NCBI RefSeq assembly: GCF_013393185.1
Contig: NZ_QJQX01000075.1
Location: forward strand, 169,081 to 233,080
Reading direction: 5' to 3'
From: Sphingobium lactosutens
Lineage (GTDB): Bacteria > Pseudomonadota > Alphaproteobacteria > Sphingomonadales > Sphingomonadaceae
Length of the DNA stretch: 64,000 nucleotides
The translations under genes were made by a program, and so were the position numbers. The notes beneath the pieces are model-generated. The model did no database searches. It saw only the letters and a program-made list of their open reading frames with translations, and had not been told where the DNA came from. Positions 11,090-21,457 of the stretch are shown piece by piece; position 1 is the first letter of the stretch; every line of letters starts with the position of its first letter.

Positions 11090-11454
11090 TGCACGCCCCC
11101 CGCCTGCGCCTCGCAGCCCCAGCCGTCATATTCGACGCCGCAGAGGATTTCGATCTGGAGGCACTTTTTGGTCAGCGCGCGGATCGAGGCTTCGTCGACC
11201 GGCTGCACGCATTCCAGAAACAGGAACAGGTCGCCTTCCTCATCCTCTTCCCGGTCCAGTTCGACAAAGCCGAACTGGCTGGCGATGGTCAGGACGCGCT
11301 CGAAATCCTTCTCGCTGCCCTTGAAGCTGACGTCCACGGGCCGGGCGATCCGCGCCACGTCGCCATTGGCGGCCAGATTGGCGAGGACGGCCTTGTCCGC
11401 CTCCCACTCTGCGGCAAGGCGCGCTTCGTCCACCGGGGGCAGGTTCTGGCTCAC
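11086..11454 (-). CDS. RraB-like regulator of ribonuclease activity
   Basis: A 122-aa acidic protein resembling the RraB family, whose E. coli member binds and inhibits RNase E. The middle shows the DFERVLTIASQFGFVE helix and a very acidic DREEDEEGD loop. The C terminus ends in the family pattern VEYDGWG. Start GTG 11454 overlaps the carA stop (GTGA), giving translational coupling; an upstream extension in the same frame would run deep into carA. Placing an RNase regulator inside the car operon is unusual. That it acts on RNase E here is inference. Confidence 0.7.
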   Translation of the reverse strand: MSQNLPPVDEARLAAEWEADKAVLANLAANGDVARIARPVDVSFKGSEKDFERVLTIASQFGFVELDREEDEEGDLFLFLECVQPVDEASIRALTKKCLQIEILCGVEYDGWGCEAQAGGVH

Positions 11455-12629
11455 GCCGCGACCGGCTTCTTGATGCCGTCCACGAACCGCTTGAACAGAT
11501 AGAAGCTGTCCTGCGGGCCGGGCGAGGCTTCGGGATGATATTGTACCGAAAAGGCGTTCTTGTCGGTGAGTTCGATGCCGCAATTGCTGCCGTCGAACAG
11601 CGACACATGGGTCGATCGCGCATTGGCGGGCAGCGTGTCGACATCGACCGCAAAGCCATGATTCATCGACGTAATCTCGACCAGACCGTCCGACAGGCGC
11701 TTGACCGGATGGTTCGCGCCGCGATGGCCCTGATGCATCTTGATCGTCTTGGCGCCGACCGCCAGGCCCAGCAGCTGGTGGCCAAGGCAGATGCCGAAGA
11801 TCGGCATATTGTCGGTCAGCAGCGCGGCGATCACCGGCACGGCATAGGCGCCGGTCGCGGCCGGATCGCCCGGACCGTTGGACAGGAACACGCCGTCGGG
11901 CTTCTGCTCCATCACCTGTTCATAGCTGGCCGTGGCGGGCAGCACGGTGACGCGCGCGCCGGCCTGCACCAGATTGCGGAAGATATTGTTCTTCGCGCCA
12001 TAATCGATCGCGACGACATGGGGGCGCTCATCGCCCGCCTCATCGAGGCCATAGCCGTGGCCCAGCTTCCACACGCCGTCCTTCCACAGGCGGCTTTCCT
12101 TGCCCGTGACTTCGATGGCGAGGTCCATGCCTTCGAGGCCCGGCCAGCTTGCGGCCTTGGCGGCGAGCGCGGCGATATCGAACTTGCCCTCGGGATCATG
12201 GGCGATCACGACATTGGGCGCGCCCTTGATGCGGATCAGGCGGGTCAGCGCGCGGGTGTCGACCCCGGCAAGGCCGATGCGGCCATTTTCGCGCATCCAC
12301 TGGTCGAACGGTTCGACATTGCGGAAATTGCTGGGCGCGGTGACATTCTGCCGCACGATGCAGCCGAGCGCATGGGGCGAGGCCGCCTCGACATCGTCCA
12401 GATTGGTGCCGACATTACCGATATGGGGGAAGGTGAAGTTGATGATCTGCCCGGCATAGGAGGGATCGGTCATGATCTCCTGATAGCCGGTAATAGACGT
12501 GTTGAAGCAGAGTTCGCCCACCGCATCGCCGACCGCGCCGAAGCCGCGACCGAAGACAGCGGAGCCGTCCGCAAAAACCACGACCCCTGTCGCTCCTTTG
12601 GGCACAATGAGGGTCTTGGCGTCTGCCAT
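11451..12629 (-). CDS. carA: Carbamoyl-phosphate synthase small subunit
   Basis: Glutaminase subunit that feeds ammonia to CarB. The 392 aa are normal for the family. The N-terminal CPSase small-chain domain has GYQEIMTDPSYAGQ and an HIGNVG motif. The C-terminal class I amidotransferase domain has the nucleophile cysteine in FGICLGHQLLGLA and the His/Glu pair in VQYHPEASPGP. The ATG at 12629 is preceded by a probable promoter region shared back to back with the GatB/YqeY gene. Confidence 0.98.
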   Translation of the reverse strand: MADAKTLIVPKGATGVVVFADGSAVFGRGFGAVGDAVGELCFNTSITGYQEIMTDPSYAGQIINFTFPHIGNVGTNLDDVEAASPHALGCIVRQNVTAPSNFRNVEPFDQWMRENGRIGLAGVDTRALTRLIRIKGAPNVVIAHDPEGKFDIAALAAKAASWPGLEGMDLAIEVTGKESRLWKDGVWKLGHGYGLDEAGDERPHVVAIDYGAKNNIFRNLVQAGARVTVLPATASYEQVMEQKPDGVFLSNGPGDPAATGAYAVPVIAALLTDNMPIFGICLGHQLLGLAVGAKTIKMHQGHRGANHPVKRLSDGLVEITSMNHGFAVDVDTLPANARSTHVSLFDGSNCGIELTDKNAFSVQYHPEASPGPQDSFYLFKRFVDGIKKPVAA

Positions 12630-12687
12630 GGTCTGCGGTCCTTTATGCTTTTGCGGGAACCCGTCTGGAGCGGGTTAAACGGCCGGT

Positions 12688-12716
12688 CAGGTAGGCGCGC
12701 ATCCTCCCAAGGTCAA
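12688..12716 (-). promoter_or_regulatory. Candidate sigma-70 promoter of carA
   Basis: On the minus strand TTGACC (12716-12711) is followed after 17 nt by TACCTG (12693-12688), about 60 nt upstream of the carA ATG. The -35 matches well and the -10 weakly, as is common in this group. Confidence 0.4.
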
Positions 12717-12783
12717 CGTCTGTTAAAAATCTCTTTTGCCGTTATATCTACTCCTTTCCCGAAGAGACAGGATTCATTCGCCC

Positions 12784-13236
12784 ATGATTCGCGACACCAT
12801 CAAGAGCGCCCAGATCGAGTCGATGAAGGCCGGCGACAAGGACCGTCTGGCCGCCGTGCGCCTGATCCTGGCGAAGCTGAAGGACCGCGACATCGAACTG
12901 CGCACCGCGTCCAGCGTGCCGGACGACGACGCCGTGGTCGTGGAAGTGCTGCAGAAGATGGTGAAGCAGCGCCGCGAATCGATCGATATGTTCAGGAGCG
13001 GCGGCCGCGACGAACTGGCCGCCAAGGAACAGGTCGAACTGGACGTGATCGAAGGCTTCCTGCCCCAGCAGCTGAGCGAGGAAGAGACGAAGGCCGCGAT
13101 CGAGGGGATCAAGGCCGAAGTCGGCGCGGAAAGCGTGAAGGACATGGGCCGCGTGATGGCGGTGCTGAAGGAACGCCATGGCACGGTGATCGACATGAGC
13201 AAGGCCAGCGGGCTGGTGAAGGCGGCGCTTGGGTGA
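12784..13236 (+). CDS. GatB/YqeY domain-containing protein
   Basis: A 150-aa helical protein that corresponds to the YqeY/GatB C-terminal tail domain. That domain helps GatB bind tRNA in the amidotransferase, while free-standing YqeY proteins have no proven role. Visible signatures are IKSAQIESMKAGDKDRLAAV near the N terminus, KMVKQRRESIDMF, GFLPQQLSEEE and MGRVMAVLKERHG. ATG 12784 fits the family N terminus MIRDTIK. It is upstream of dnaG and rpoD, with a DUF559 cassette in between. Confidence 0.88.
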   Translation: MIRDTIKSAQIESMKAGDKDRLAAVRLILAKLKDRDIELRTASSVPDDDAVVVEVLQKMVKQRRESIDMFRSGGRDELAAKEQVELDVIEGFLPQQLSEEETKAAIEGIKAEVGAESVKDMGRVMAVLKERHGTVIDMSKASGLVKAALG

Positions 13237-13260
13237 ACGACGACGGGGGAGCGCCACGCA

Positions 13261-13301
13261 CTCTCCCCCTCCCGCCTGCGGGAGGGGGCCGGGGGGTGGG
13301 C
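13261..13301 (+). repeat. GC-rich palindromic element, left copy flanking DUF559 gene
   Basis: CCCTCCCGC and GCGGGAGGG form a tight hairpin followed by a G tract and GTGGGC. The same 41-43-nt sequence occurs inverted at 13658-13700, with about five differences. It lies just after the GatB/YqeY gene and supplies the GTG start of the DUF559 gene. Confidence 0.8.
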
Positions 13302-13709
13302 TCGCCCTATCGACTGGCACGTCCGACCGATGATGCGCGCAATCTGCGCAACAACGCCACTGATGCGGAGCGCCTGTTGTGGAACCACATCAAAGGCGCA
13401 CAACTCGCAGGCCTGAAATTCAGCCGCCAGATGCCCATAGCCGGGTTCATAAGTGATTTCGTCTGCCGTTCCCGAAAGCTGGTTGTCGAACTCGACGGCA
13501 GCCAGCATGTCGATGCGGCAGATTATGACGCCGTGCGAACCAGAAAGATCGAAGCGCAGGGCTACCGGCTGATCCGCTTCTGGAATAATGATCTTACAGA
13601 CAATCTAGAGGGCGTGTTGGAAACCATCGTGAGGGCAGCTTTGGGTGGCCCGGTCCAGCCCACCCCCCTGCCCCTCTCCCGCACGCGGGAGGGGGAAGAG
13701 CGCTCATGA
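13296..13709 (+). CDS. DUF559 domain-containing protein (putative VSR-like endonuclease)
   Basis: A 137-aa protein of the DUF559 family, which shares the fold of very-short-patch-repair and restriction endonucleases. The sequence shows ARNLRNNATDAERLLWNHIKG, FSRQMPIAGFISDFVC, the putative active-site strand KLVVELDGSQH, and GYRLIRFWNNDL. The start GTG 13296 lies in the left palindrome and the last 17 codons are encoded by the right palindrome, so the frame runs from repeat to repeat. Its stop overlaps the dnaG start by 4 nt (ATGA). The role is unknown; DNA cleavage is predicted from fold only. Confidence 0.8.
   Translation: MGSPYRLARPTDDARNLRNNATDAERLLWNHIKGAQLAGLKFSRQMPIAGFISDFVCRSRKLVVELDGSQHVDAADYDAVRTRKIEAQGYRLIRFWNNDLTDNLEGVLETIVRAALGGPVQPTPLPLSRTREGEERS
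13658..13700 (-). repeat. GC-rich palindromic element, right (inverted) copy flanking DUF559 gene
   Basis: Reverse complement matches 13261-13301 from CTCT through the CCCTCCCGC hairpin to GGGTGGGC, with a few substitutions and indels. It overlaps the 3' end of the DUF559 frame. Its last bases, GGGGGAAGAG, sit where the ribosome site of dnaG would be. Confidence 0.8.
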
Positions 13710-15613
13710 CCCTCACCCCGCAATGGCTGGACGAACTGCGCGCGCGCACCTCGCTTTCGACCCTCATCGGCAAGACCATCAAGGTCACGAAGGCCGGCCG
13801 CGAATATAAGGCCTGCTGCCCCTTCCATAACGAGAAGACGCCAAGCTTCACGATCAACGACGAGAAGGGCTTCTACCATTGCTTCGGCTGCGGCGCGCAT
13901 GGCGATGCGATCCGCTGGATGACCGACCAGCGCGGCCTTCCCTTCATGGAGGCGGTGAAGGAACTGGCGGCCACCGCCGGCATGGACGTCCCCGCCGCCG
14001 ACCCGCGCGCCGCCAAGCGCGCCGAACAGGCCAGGGGGCTGCACGACGCCATGGCCGCCGCGCAGGGCTTTTTCGAGGAGCAACTGGGCGGCATCGACGG
14101 CGGGGAGGCGCGCGCCTATCTCGGCAAACGCGGCATCAGCGACGCCACCCGCCGCGCCTTTGGCTTTGGCTATTCGCCCGACGGACGCGGCCGCCTTAAG
14201 ACCGCGCTCAAGGATTTTGGCGAGCCGATGCTGGTCGAGGCCGGGCTGCTCATCGATCCCGACGGGGCCGAGCCGGATGGCGGAAAAGCCAAGAAACGCG
14301 ACACCTATGACCGCTTCCGCGGCCGTCTCATGCTGCCGATCCGCGACATTCGCGGCCGCGTCATCGCCTTCGGCGGCCGCATCCTGGGCGCGGGAGAACC
14401 CAAATATCTGAACTCGCCCGACACGCCGCTCTTCGACAAGGGGCGCACCCTCTACAATATCGATCGCGCCTCCCCAGCCAGCCGCTCGACCGGCCGCGTC
14501 ATCGTGGTCGAAGGCTATATGGACGTGATCGCGCTGGCGCAGGCCGGTTTCGGCGAAGCGGTCGCCCCGCTCGGCACTGCGCTCACCGAGCATCAGATCG
14601 AGCGGCTGTGGAAGATGGTGGAGGTCCCCCTCCTCTGCTTTGACGGCGATTCGGCCGGACAGAAGGCCGCGATCCGCGCCGCCACCCGCGCGCTCCCCCT
14701 GCTACGTCCCGGCCACAGCCTCGCCTTCGCGACACTCCCGACCGGACAGGATCCCGACGACCTGATCCGCGCCAGCGGCCGACAAGCGATGGAGTCCGTG
14801 CTGAACGGCGCCGAGTCGCTGATCGAACGCCTCTGGAAACATGAGATGTCCGTCGCCCCGCTGGATACGCCGGAACAGAAAGCCGCCCTCAAGCAGCGCC
14901 TTCGCGCCATTTCGGATGCGATTGCACATCCCGATGTGCGCGCCCATTACGCCCATGAATTTCGCGAGCGATACGACGCCCTCTTCTTCGCCCGCCGCGA
15001 CTCGGCCCCGGCGCAACAGCGCTTTCAGGGCGGCGGCAACAGTGCCGGCCGCTGGCAACGCGACAAGCGGGGCAACTGGAAACCGCCAATTCCCCCCGTT
15101 GGCAGCGAAGCCCGTGCGATCGGCGCCAGCGGCATGGAGCAGCGCCTGCTGCGCGCGATCCTGGCCGCCCTGCTGCGCCATCCCGAGCAGATCGCGCCTC
15201 ATCGGGAGATGCTGTCGGCCCTGCAAATCGGCGATCCGTTGCTCGCGCAACTGCTCGCTGCGATGATCAGCCTGTCCTTTCGCAAAGAAACAGTTGAAAC
15301 GCAGGCCCTCCTTACCATATTGGGGCAAGGTGAGTTGTATAATATGGCCAAGGGGATGCTCCGGGCCGATGCGTTCACACTCACTCCCGACAGGATGGCC
15401 ACCGACCCTGATCGCCTTGCCCGCGATCTGGAGGAGGCCGTTCGAGTGATGGCGCAGGGACCGGAGTTGGAAACGGCACTGGTGGAGGCCACGAGGCGGT
15501 TCGAGAGCGACTTCAGCGAGGAGAATTTCGCTGAACAGCAGCGCGTTCGCGCGCTGAAGGCCGATCACGACCGTCGTCTGGCGGAACTTGCGCAGTCCGA
15601 AGACATTGTTTGA
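13706..15613 (+). CDS. dnaG: DNA primase
   Basis: Makes RNA primers at the replication fork. The 635 aa show an N-terminal zinc ribbon (C38, H41, C59, C62 in CPFHNEK and YHCFGCG) and the primase core with YLGKRGIS. TOPRIM motifs follow (VVEGYMDVIALAQAGF at about 267, CFDGDSAGQKAA at about 310), then a C-terminal DnaB-binding domain after a low-complexity linker (about 430-470). It is upstream of rpoD, the conserved dnaG-rpoD pair of the macromolecular synthesis operon; rpsU is replaced here by the YqeY and DUF559 genes. Confidence 0.97.
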   Translation: MTLTPQWLDELRARTSLSTLIGKTIKVTKAGREYKACCPFHNEKTPSFTINDEKGFYHCFGCGAHGDAIRWMTDQRGLPFMEAVKELAATAGMDVPAADPRAAKRAEQARGLHDAMAAAQGFFEEQLGGIDGGEARAYLGKRGISDATRRAFGFGYSPDGRGRLKTALKDFGEPMLVEAGLLIDPDGAEPDGGKAKKRDTYDRFRGRLMLPIRDIRGRVIAFGGRILGAGEPKYLNSPDTPLFDKGRTLYNIDRASPASRSTGRVIVVEGYMDVIALAQAGFGEAVAPLGTALTEHQIERLWKMVEVPLLCFDGDSAGQKAAIRAATRALPLLRPGHSLAFATLPTGQDPDDLIRASGRQAMESVLNGAESLIERLWKHEMSVAPLDTPEQKAALKQRLRAISDAIAHPDVRAHYAHEFRERYDALFFARRDSAPAQQRFQGGGNSAGRWQRDKRGNWKPPIPPVGSEARAIGASGMEQRLLRAILAALLRHPEQIAPHREMLSALQIGDPLLAQLLAAMISLSFRKETVETQALLTILGQGELYNMAKGMLRADAFTLTPDRMATDPDRLARDLEEAVRVMAQGPELETALVEATRRFESDFSEENFAEQQRVRALKADHDRRLAELAQSEDIV

Positions 15614-15622
15614 TTTAGGTTA

Positions 15623-15639
15623 GCCCTTTCTAAAAGGGC
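15623..15639 (+). other. Short hairpin in the dnaG-rpoD spacer
   Basis: GCCCTTT (15623-15629), CTA loop, AAAGGGC (15633-15639), ten bases after the dnaG stop and 19 bases before the rpoD ATG. There is no T run after it, so it is more likely an mRNA processing or 5'-UTR element than a terminator. Confidence 0.45.
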
Positions 15640-15658
15640 GACGAAGTAAGGCGAATAG

Positions 15659-17704
<2,046 letters not shown>

Positions 17705-17718
17705 AATCAAGGGCTATT

Positions 17719-17766
17719 GATAAAAAAGGGGGGGCAGCGCCTGTGTGCTGCCCCCCCTTTTTTATC
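17719..17766. terminator. Strong rho-independent terminator after rpoD
   Basis: A perfect 20-bp stem (17719-17738 against 17747-17766) with an 8-nt loop. It has A6G7 on one arm and C7T6 on the other, so it should stop transcripts from both strands (rpoD and the AT-rich FkbM gene). The following 240 nt to 18007 hold no gene that I can support. Confidence 0.95.
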
Positions 17767-18007
17767 ACCACAGGCAAGAAAAACCTCAGAAGGTTAAAGA
17801 CTGGAACGGATTTCAACCCGATTCCACCGGATTGGCCGCTCCAATCTTATCTTACGCCATCTTCGCGCCCGCAGCCGATCGCACCTTCTTTAAAATGCTT
17901 CCAAAGCCGCATTTATTTTGCGTCGGGCGACCAGTTTAAGACACGCTTATGCCTTGAGCAGGGATCGATGCCAAGCAGGTGCAAACCACGCCGCTCTGAC
18001 ATCAAAC

Positions 18008-18736
18008 TTATAATCCCGACATTTGCGCGACAAGGGTGCGGATCGGCCCATGCGCTGCTGGCCACGCCTTCTCGCGCGGGATGGCCACATAATCCCAGAA
18101 AAACTGTTCAGCCGAAAACTGAACAAATTGAGATCTATCCAGCTCGATACCGAATATGGAGAATATCTTATACCCCATATCCTCGAAATAGGAGAAATAA
18201 TCATTTGATGTATATTCGTAGTTTATAAGAGACGAGTCCCCAAGTTCAAATGAAATGAACGGACGCGATCGAGAAATAAGACCGGAAGCGCCGCGCAAAA
18301 CAGTCAACTCTCCGCCTTCCGTATCGATTTTTATGAATTTTACTTTATTAATATCGGAAAAGAAAGAATCTATCGATCGAACTTCGACTTCTATTGATTC
18401 CACGCGGACGTGATGATCGTGATATTGACGCTCTTTAAATCCACTGAATTCCGGAAAATCGGGAACCGACGTAAAGGTTGCCTTGCCATCTTCAGTTCCC
18501 AGCGCGATATTGAAAACGGAAATTTGTTGCAAGTTCCGCTCGTCTACCAAATTCTGGAAATTGGCAAATTGCGCAGGCAAGGGCTCGAAGCAGTAAATTC
18601 TGCCATCTTTTCCCACCTTTTCCGCCATGGGAATGGAATGCCGGCCATTATGCGAACCGACATCTATCGCGACATCCCCAGAAATCAGCAGAGAACTATA
18701 TACGTCTTCCACCATCGCTTCATAGGCCGGTAACAT
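18008..18736 (-). CDS. FkbM family methyltransferase
   Basis: A 242-aa S-adenosylmethionine-dependent methyltransferase of the FkbM type, usually O-methylating sugars or small molecules. Visible are the SAM-binding GDVAIDVGSHNGRHSIPMA, the acidic motif II in RIYCFEPLPAQF, FNIALG, and the family motif VKFIKIDTEGGE followed by VLRGA. The start is placed at the second of two adjacent ATGs, because AGGAG lies 5 nt before it. The gene and its surroundings are much more AT-rich than the chromosome, and the segment is framed by rpoD and an rpoD 3' remnant. This points to horizontal acquisition. Substrate unknown. Confidence 0.88.
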   Translation of the reverse strand: MLPAYEAMVEDVYSSLLISGDVAIDVGSHNGRHSIPMAEKVGKDGRIYCFEPLPAQFANFQNLVDERNLQQISVFNIALGTEDGKATFTSVPDFPEFSGFKERQYHDHHVRVESIEVEVRSIDSFFSDINKVKFIKIDTEGGELTVLRGASGLISRSRPFISFELGDSSLINYEYTSNDYFSYFEDMGYKIFSIFGIELDRSQFVQFSAEQFFWDYVAIPREKAWPAAHGPIRTLVAQMSGL

Positions 18737-19065
18737 CATCTCTCCTTCTCGACATCCAAGTAGCATGGCAGCCAATTTCTCAGCCGTTACAATGCATTAA
18801 GATCTTGTCTTTCCTGATTACCCATCCAGATTTGCATAGGGCATGGCATAGCAATCGTCATTTGCAAACTGCGTATGACATATTTCGGAAATTCGGGGAT
18901 GGCATGCACTCCCACGGCCCGTCATTTCCGGCAATCGGCAAGCTTTTAAGTGCGGCAAAGCAACGGCTTCGCATTGCCCACGTGCATCAAGGGCAAACTC
19001 CTCTGGGAAGAACCGCACTATCTGGCATTGCGGTACATTTGGGGTGCGAAGCGATGAGCGCATGA

Positions 19066-19155
19066 CGACCCATCCGCCCGTTGGAGGCGAAGGGGCAGCG
19101 CACGCCCAAACGCCGGTCACGCGCGCGCAGGATGCGGATTTTCCTCGACCGGTAG
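19066..19155 (+). pseudogene. Decayed duplicate of the rpoD 3' end (last 30 codons)
   Basis: In one frame, 30 codons ending in TAG align without gaps to the last 30 codons of rpoD (17615-17704). 15 of 29 residues are identical, including IEAK, the spaced S-R and R-M-R, and the terminal FLD. By hand count the last 75 nt share about 59 identities. A TGA directly precedes the matching stretch. The rest of 18776-19311 holds no gene I can support. The fragment cannot be functional and marks the right edge of the FkbM segment. Confidence 0.8.
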
Positions 19156-19198
19156 AATTAAAGTGGATCGGTAAATATAAATTAACCATCCTTGACGG

Positions 19199-19228
19199 AA
19201 AAGGGCGGCTTTCACGGTCGCCCTTTCT
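19199..19228 (+). terminator. Terminator after the rpoD remnant
   Basis: AAAGGGCG (19200-19207) pairs with CGCCCTTT (19219-19226) around an 11-nt loop, with A- and T-rich flanks. It lies about 45 nt past the stop of the rpoD remnant and may be the terminator that once served the displaced gene end. Confidence 0.7.
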
Positions 19229-19311
19229 GATTCTGTAAACCGGACGTTTACTCGGCCTCCCTATTTTCGGGCTTCTCCCTGCATGGGCGGGGCATCACAG
19301 GGATCTGGAGC

Positions 19312-19992
19312 ATGAGCGAAGCGGCCCCCCGCTATCAATTTGGCGACATATCGCGGGTCCTCGAAGCGCTCGTCGCCGCCGATGGGACCGCCGCGCACAG
19401 CTATGCCAACCGCGCCAGCATGGGCGTGGTGCGCGAAGGCCAGTTGCCGCTGTCCGACCTGGCCGATGCGGCCTCCTACATCTCGCTGCTTCATGGCCGC
19501 CATCCCGGCGTGATCGACTATGCCGCCACCCGCTCGACCGACAATGCCGCGCGCCGCTGGCTGATCGAGGCGGGCGACGCCTTCGCCGCGGAGCGCGCCT
19601 ATCTGACCCACGTCACGGTCGCCGCCGGCCCCGCCCCCAGCACGGCGGGCCAGGCCGATTGCGAAACCGCCGTCAGCCAGCAGCGCCATGCGCTCGACAC
19701 GCTTGCCCAGTCCGACCGGCGCGGTTGCGCCATGGGCGCGGCGATGGCGCTGGTGCTGGACTGGCGCGCGATGCGCCATGTGCTCGACATGGCGGCGATC
19801 CGCGCCGGCCTGGAACCGCAACCCTGCGGCCTGCCCGACCGCGCCGCCACGCTGGACGTCGCCCGCGCCATCGGCGGCGACGACGGCATCGATCGCGCGA
19901 TCCAGTTCGGCGCGCGCCAGCTCCTCGCCCAGCATCGCGGCCTGTGGGATCTGCTGAGCGCCCGCGCCGCCGTCCGCGTCAGGGCGGGCTGA
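19312..19992 (+). CDS. Conserved hypothetical protein (sphingomonad type)
   Basis: A 226-aa soluble, alanine-rich, mostly helical protein with no signal peptide and no motif I can assign. The start ATG 19312 has GGAG 5 nt upstream. Codon use is normal for the chromosome, so it is probably a native gene. The sequence DTLAQSDRRGCAMGAAMALVL and a conserved-looking HGRHPGVIDYAA segment stand out, but I cannot connect them to a reaction. It ends 74 nt before the MoxR gene. Confidence 0.7.
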   Translation: MSEAAPRYQFGDISRVLEALVAADGTAAHSYANRASMGVVREGQLPLSDLADAASYISLLHGRHPGVIDYAATRSTDNAARRWLIEAGDAFAAERAYLTHVTVAAGPAPSTAGQADCETAVSQQRHALDTLAQSDRRGCAMGAAMALVLDWRAMRHVLDMAAIRAGLEPQPCGLPDRAATLDVARAIGGDDGIDRAIQFGARQLLAQHRGLWDLLSARAAVRVRAG

Positions 19993-20066
19993 CCGTATAA
20001 ACGCATTGCACCCGCGCGCCGCATTGCCTAGTCCGGTTGCCAATGGCAACGGGACGGGATTGCAGG

Positions 20067-20912
20067 ATGCGCTTTGAAGGCACGCAGGATTATGTCGCCA
20101 CCGACGATCTGAAGGTCGCCGTCAACGCCGCCGTGCTGCTGCGCCGACCGCTGCTGGTGAAGGGCGAACCGGGCACCGGCAAGACCGTGCTGGCGCAGGA
20201 AATCGCCAAGGTGCTGGACGCCCCGCTGATCGAATGGAACGTCAAATCGACGACCAAGGCGCATCAGGGCCTTTACGAATATGACGCCGTCGCCCGCCTG
20301 CGCGACGGGCAGTTGGGCGACCCGCGCGTCCACGAGATTTCCAACTATATCCGCAAGGGCAAGCTGTGGGAGGCCTTCACCTCCCCCAAATTGCCCGTGC
20401 TGCTGATCGACGAGATCGATAAAGCCGATATCGAGTTTCCCAACGACCTGTTGCAGGAACTGGATCGCATGGCCTTCCACGTCTACGAGACGGGCGAGAC
20501 GATCGCGGCGGCCGAACGTCCGGTTGTGGTCATCACGTCGAACAACGAGAAGGAACTGCCCGACGCTTTCCTGCGCCGCTGCTTCTTCCACTATATCAAA
20601 TTCCCCGACCGCGACACGATGCAGGCGATCGTCGATGTCCATTTCCCCGGTATCCAGAAGATTCTGGTGAGCAAGGCGATGGAGATTTTCTACGAAATAC
20701 GCGACGTCCCCGGCCTCAAGAAGAAACCTAGCACCAGCGAACTACTCGACTGGCTGAAGCTGCTGCTGAACGAGGACATGCCGCTCGACATCCTTCAGAA
20801 CAGCGACCCGACCAAGGCGATCCCGCCCCTCCATGGCGCCCTGCTCAAGAATGAGCAGGACATCATGATGTTCGAACGGCTGGCCTTCATGGCCCGTCGG
20901 CAAGGGCGGTAA
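20067..20912 (+). CDS. MoxR-family AAA+ ATPase
   Basis: A 281-aa AAA+ ATPase of the MoxR group, which act as chaperones that insert cofactors or assemble complexes together with VWA proteins. It has Walker A GEPGTGKTVL (about 33-42), Walker B LLIDEIDKAD (about 112), sensor 1 ITSNNEKELPDAFLRRC with the arginine finger region, and the C-terminal lid. ATG 20067 is preceded by GCAGG. The natural partner, a CoxE-like VWA protein, is in the same direction 3.9 kb downstream at 24867, with four other genes in between. Confidence 0.93.
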   Translation: MRFEGTQDYVATDDLKVAVNAAVLLRRPLLVKGEPGTGKTVLAQEIAKVLDAPLIEWNVKSTTKAHQGLYEYDAVARLRDGQLGDPRVHEISNYIRKGKLWEAFTSPKLPVLLIDEIDKADIEFPNDLLQELDRMAFHVYETGETIAAAERPVVVITSNNEKELPDAFLRRCFFHYIKFPDRDTMQAIVDVHFPGIQKILVSKAMEIFYEIRDVPGLKKKPSTSELLDWLKLLLNEDMPLDILQNSDPTKAIPPLHGALLKNEQDIMMFERLAFMARRQGR

Positions 20913-20952
20913 AGACGCAACCAACAACCTCCGTTGCCGAGGAAGCCTCCCC

Positions 20953-21366
20953 ATGCCCCACACCGCCGGATGCCTGTGCGGCGCCGTCCGCATCTCGATC
21001 GACGCAGAGCCGATGGCCGCCCGCATGTGCTGGTGCCGCCTGTGCCAATATTTGGGCGGCGGGTCGGCGACAGTGAATGTCTGCTTTCCGACCGAGCATG
21101 TCACCACCACCGGCGAGGTGCGCTGGCATGACAGCGTCGCCGACAGCGGCAATGCCATGAAGCGGGGCTTCTGCCCGACCTGCGGCACGCCGCTGTTCAG
21201 CATGGCCGAATCGCGGCCGCATCTGACCTTCATCCGCGCCGGTGCGCTGGACGACCCCTCGCTCATCGGGCCGCAGGCGGTGATCTGGACCGACGCTGCC
21301 CCCGACTGGGCGCATCATGATCCCGCGTTGCCGCATTATCCCGCGCAAATCCCGCCGGTGGCGTGA
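20953..21366 (+). CDS. GFA family protein (glutathione-dependent formaldehyde-activating enzyme-like)
   Basis: A 137-aa zinc protein of the GFA/DUF636 family, related to Gfa, which forms S-hydroxymethylglutathione. Cysteine ligands are seen in GCLCGAVR, MCWCRLCQ and FCPTCGTPLF, the usual pattern. The many sphingomonad paralogues have no proven substrate, so formaldehyde activity should not be assumed. It starts 40 nt after the MoxR gene. Confidence 0.9.
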   Translation: MPHTAGCLCGAVRISIDAEPMAARMCWCRLCQYLGGGSATVNVCFPTEHVTTTGEVRWHDSVADSGNAMKRGFCPTCGTPLFSMAESRPHLTFIRAGALDDPSLIGPQAVIWTDAAPDWAHHDPALPHYPAQIPPVA

Positions 21367-21457
21367 ATTAGACGCTTGCGCGCTGCGGGATAGTCTGTAG
21401 CCTTCCTGTCATAGTTCAAGGCCGCGCCAAGACGGTTTGATCTGGAGAGGGATGCTG

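Noticed and set aside
11535..13709. A 724-codon frame on the plus strand ending in the DUF559 domain
   Set aside because: Everything before 13296 is antisense to carA or a shifted frame of the YqeY gene; only the last 137 codons have homology.
18818..19189. A 123-codon frame on the minus strand beside the FkbM segment
   Set aside because: No family recognised, no ribosome site, and it overlaps the rpoD remnant in antisense; composition alone does not support a gene.
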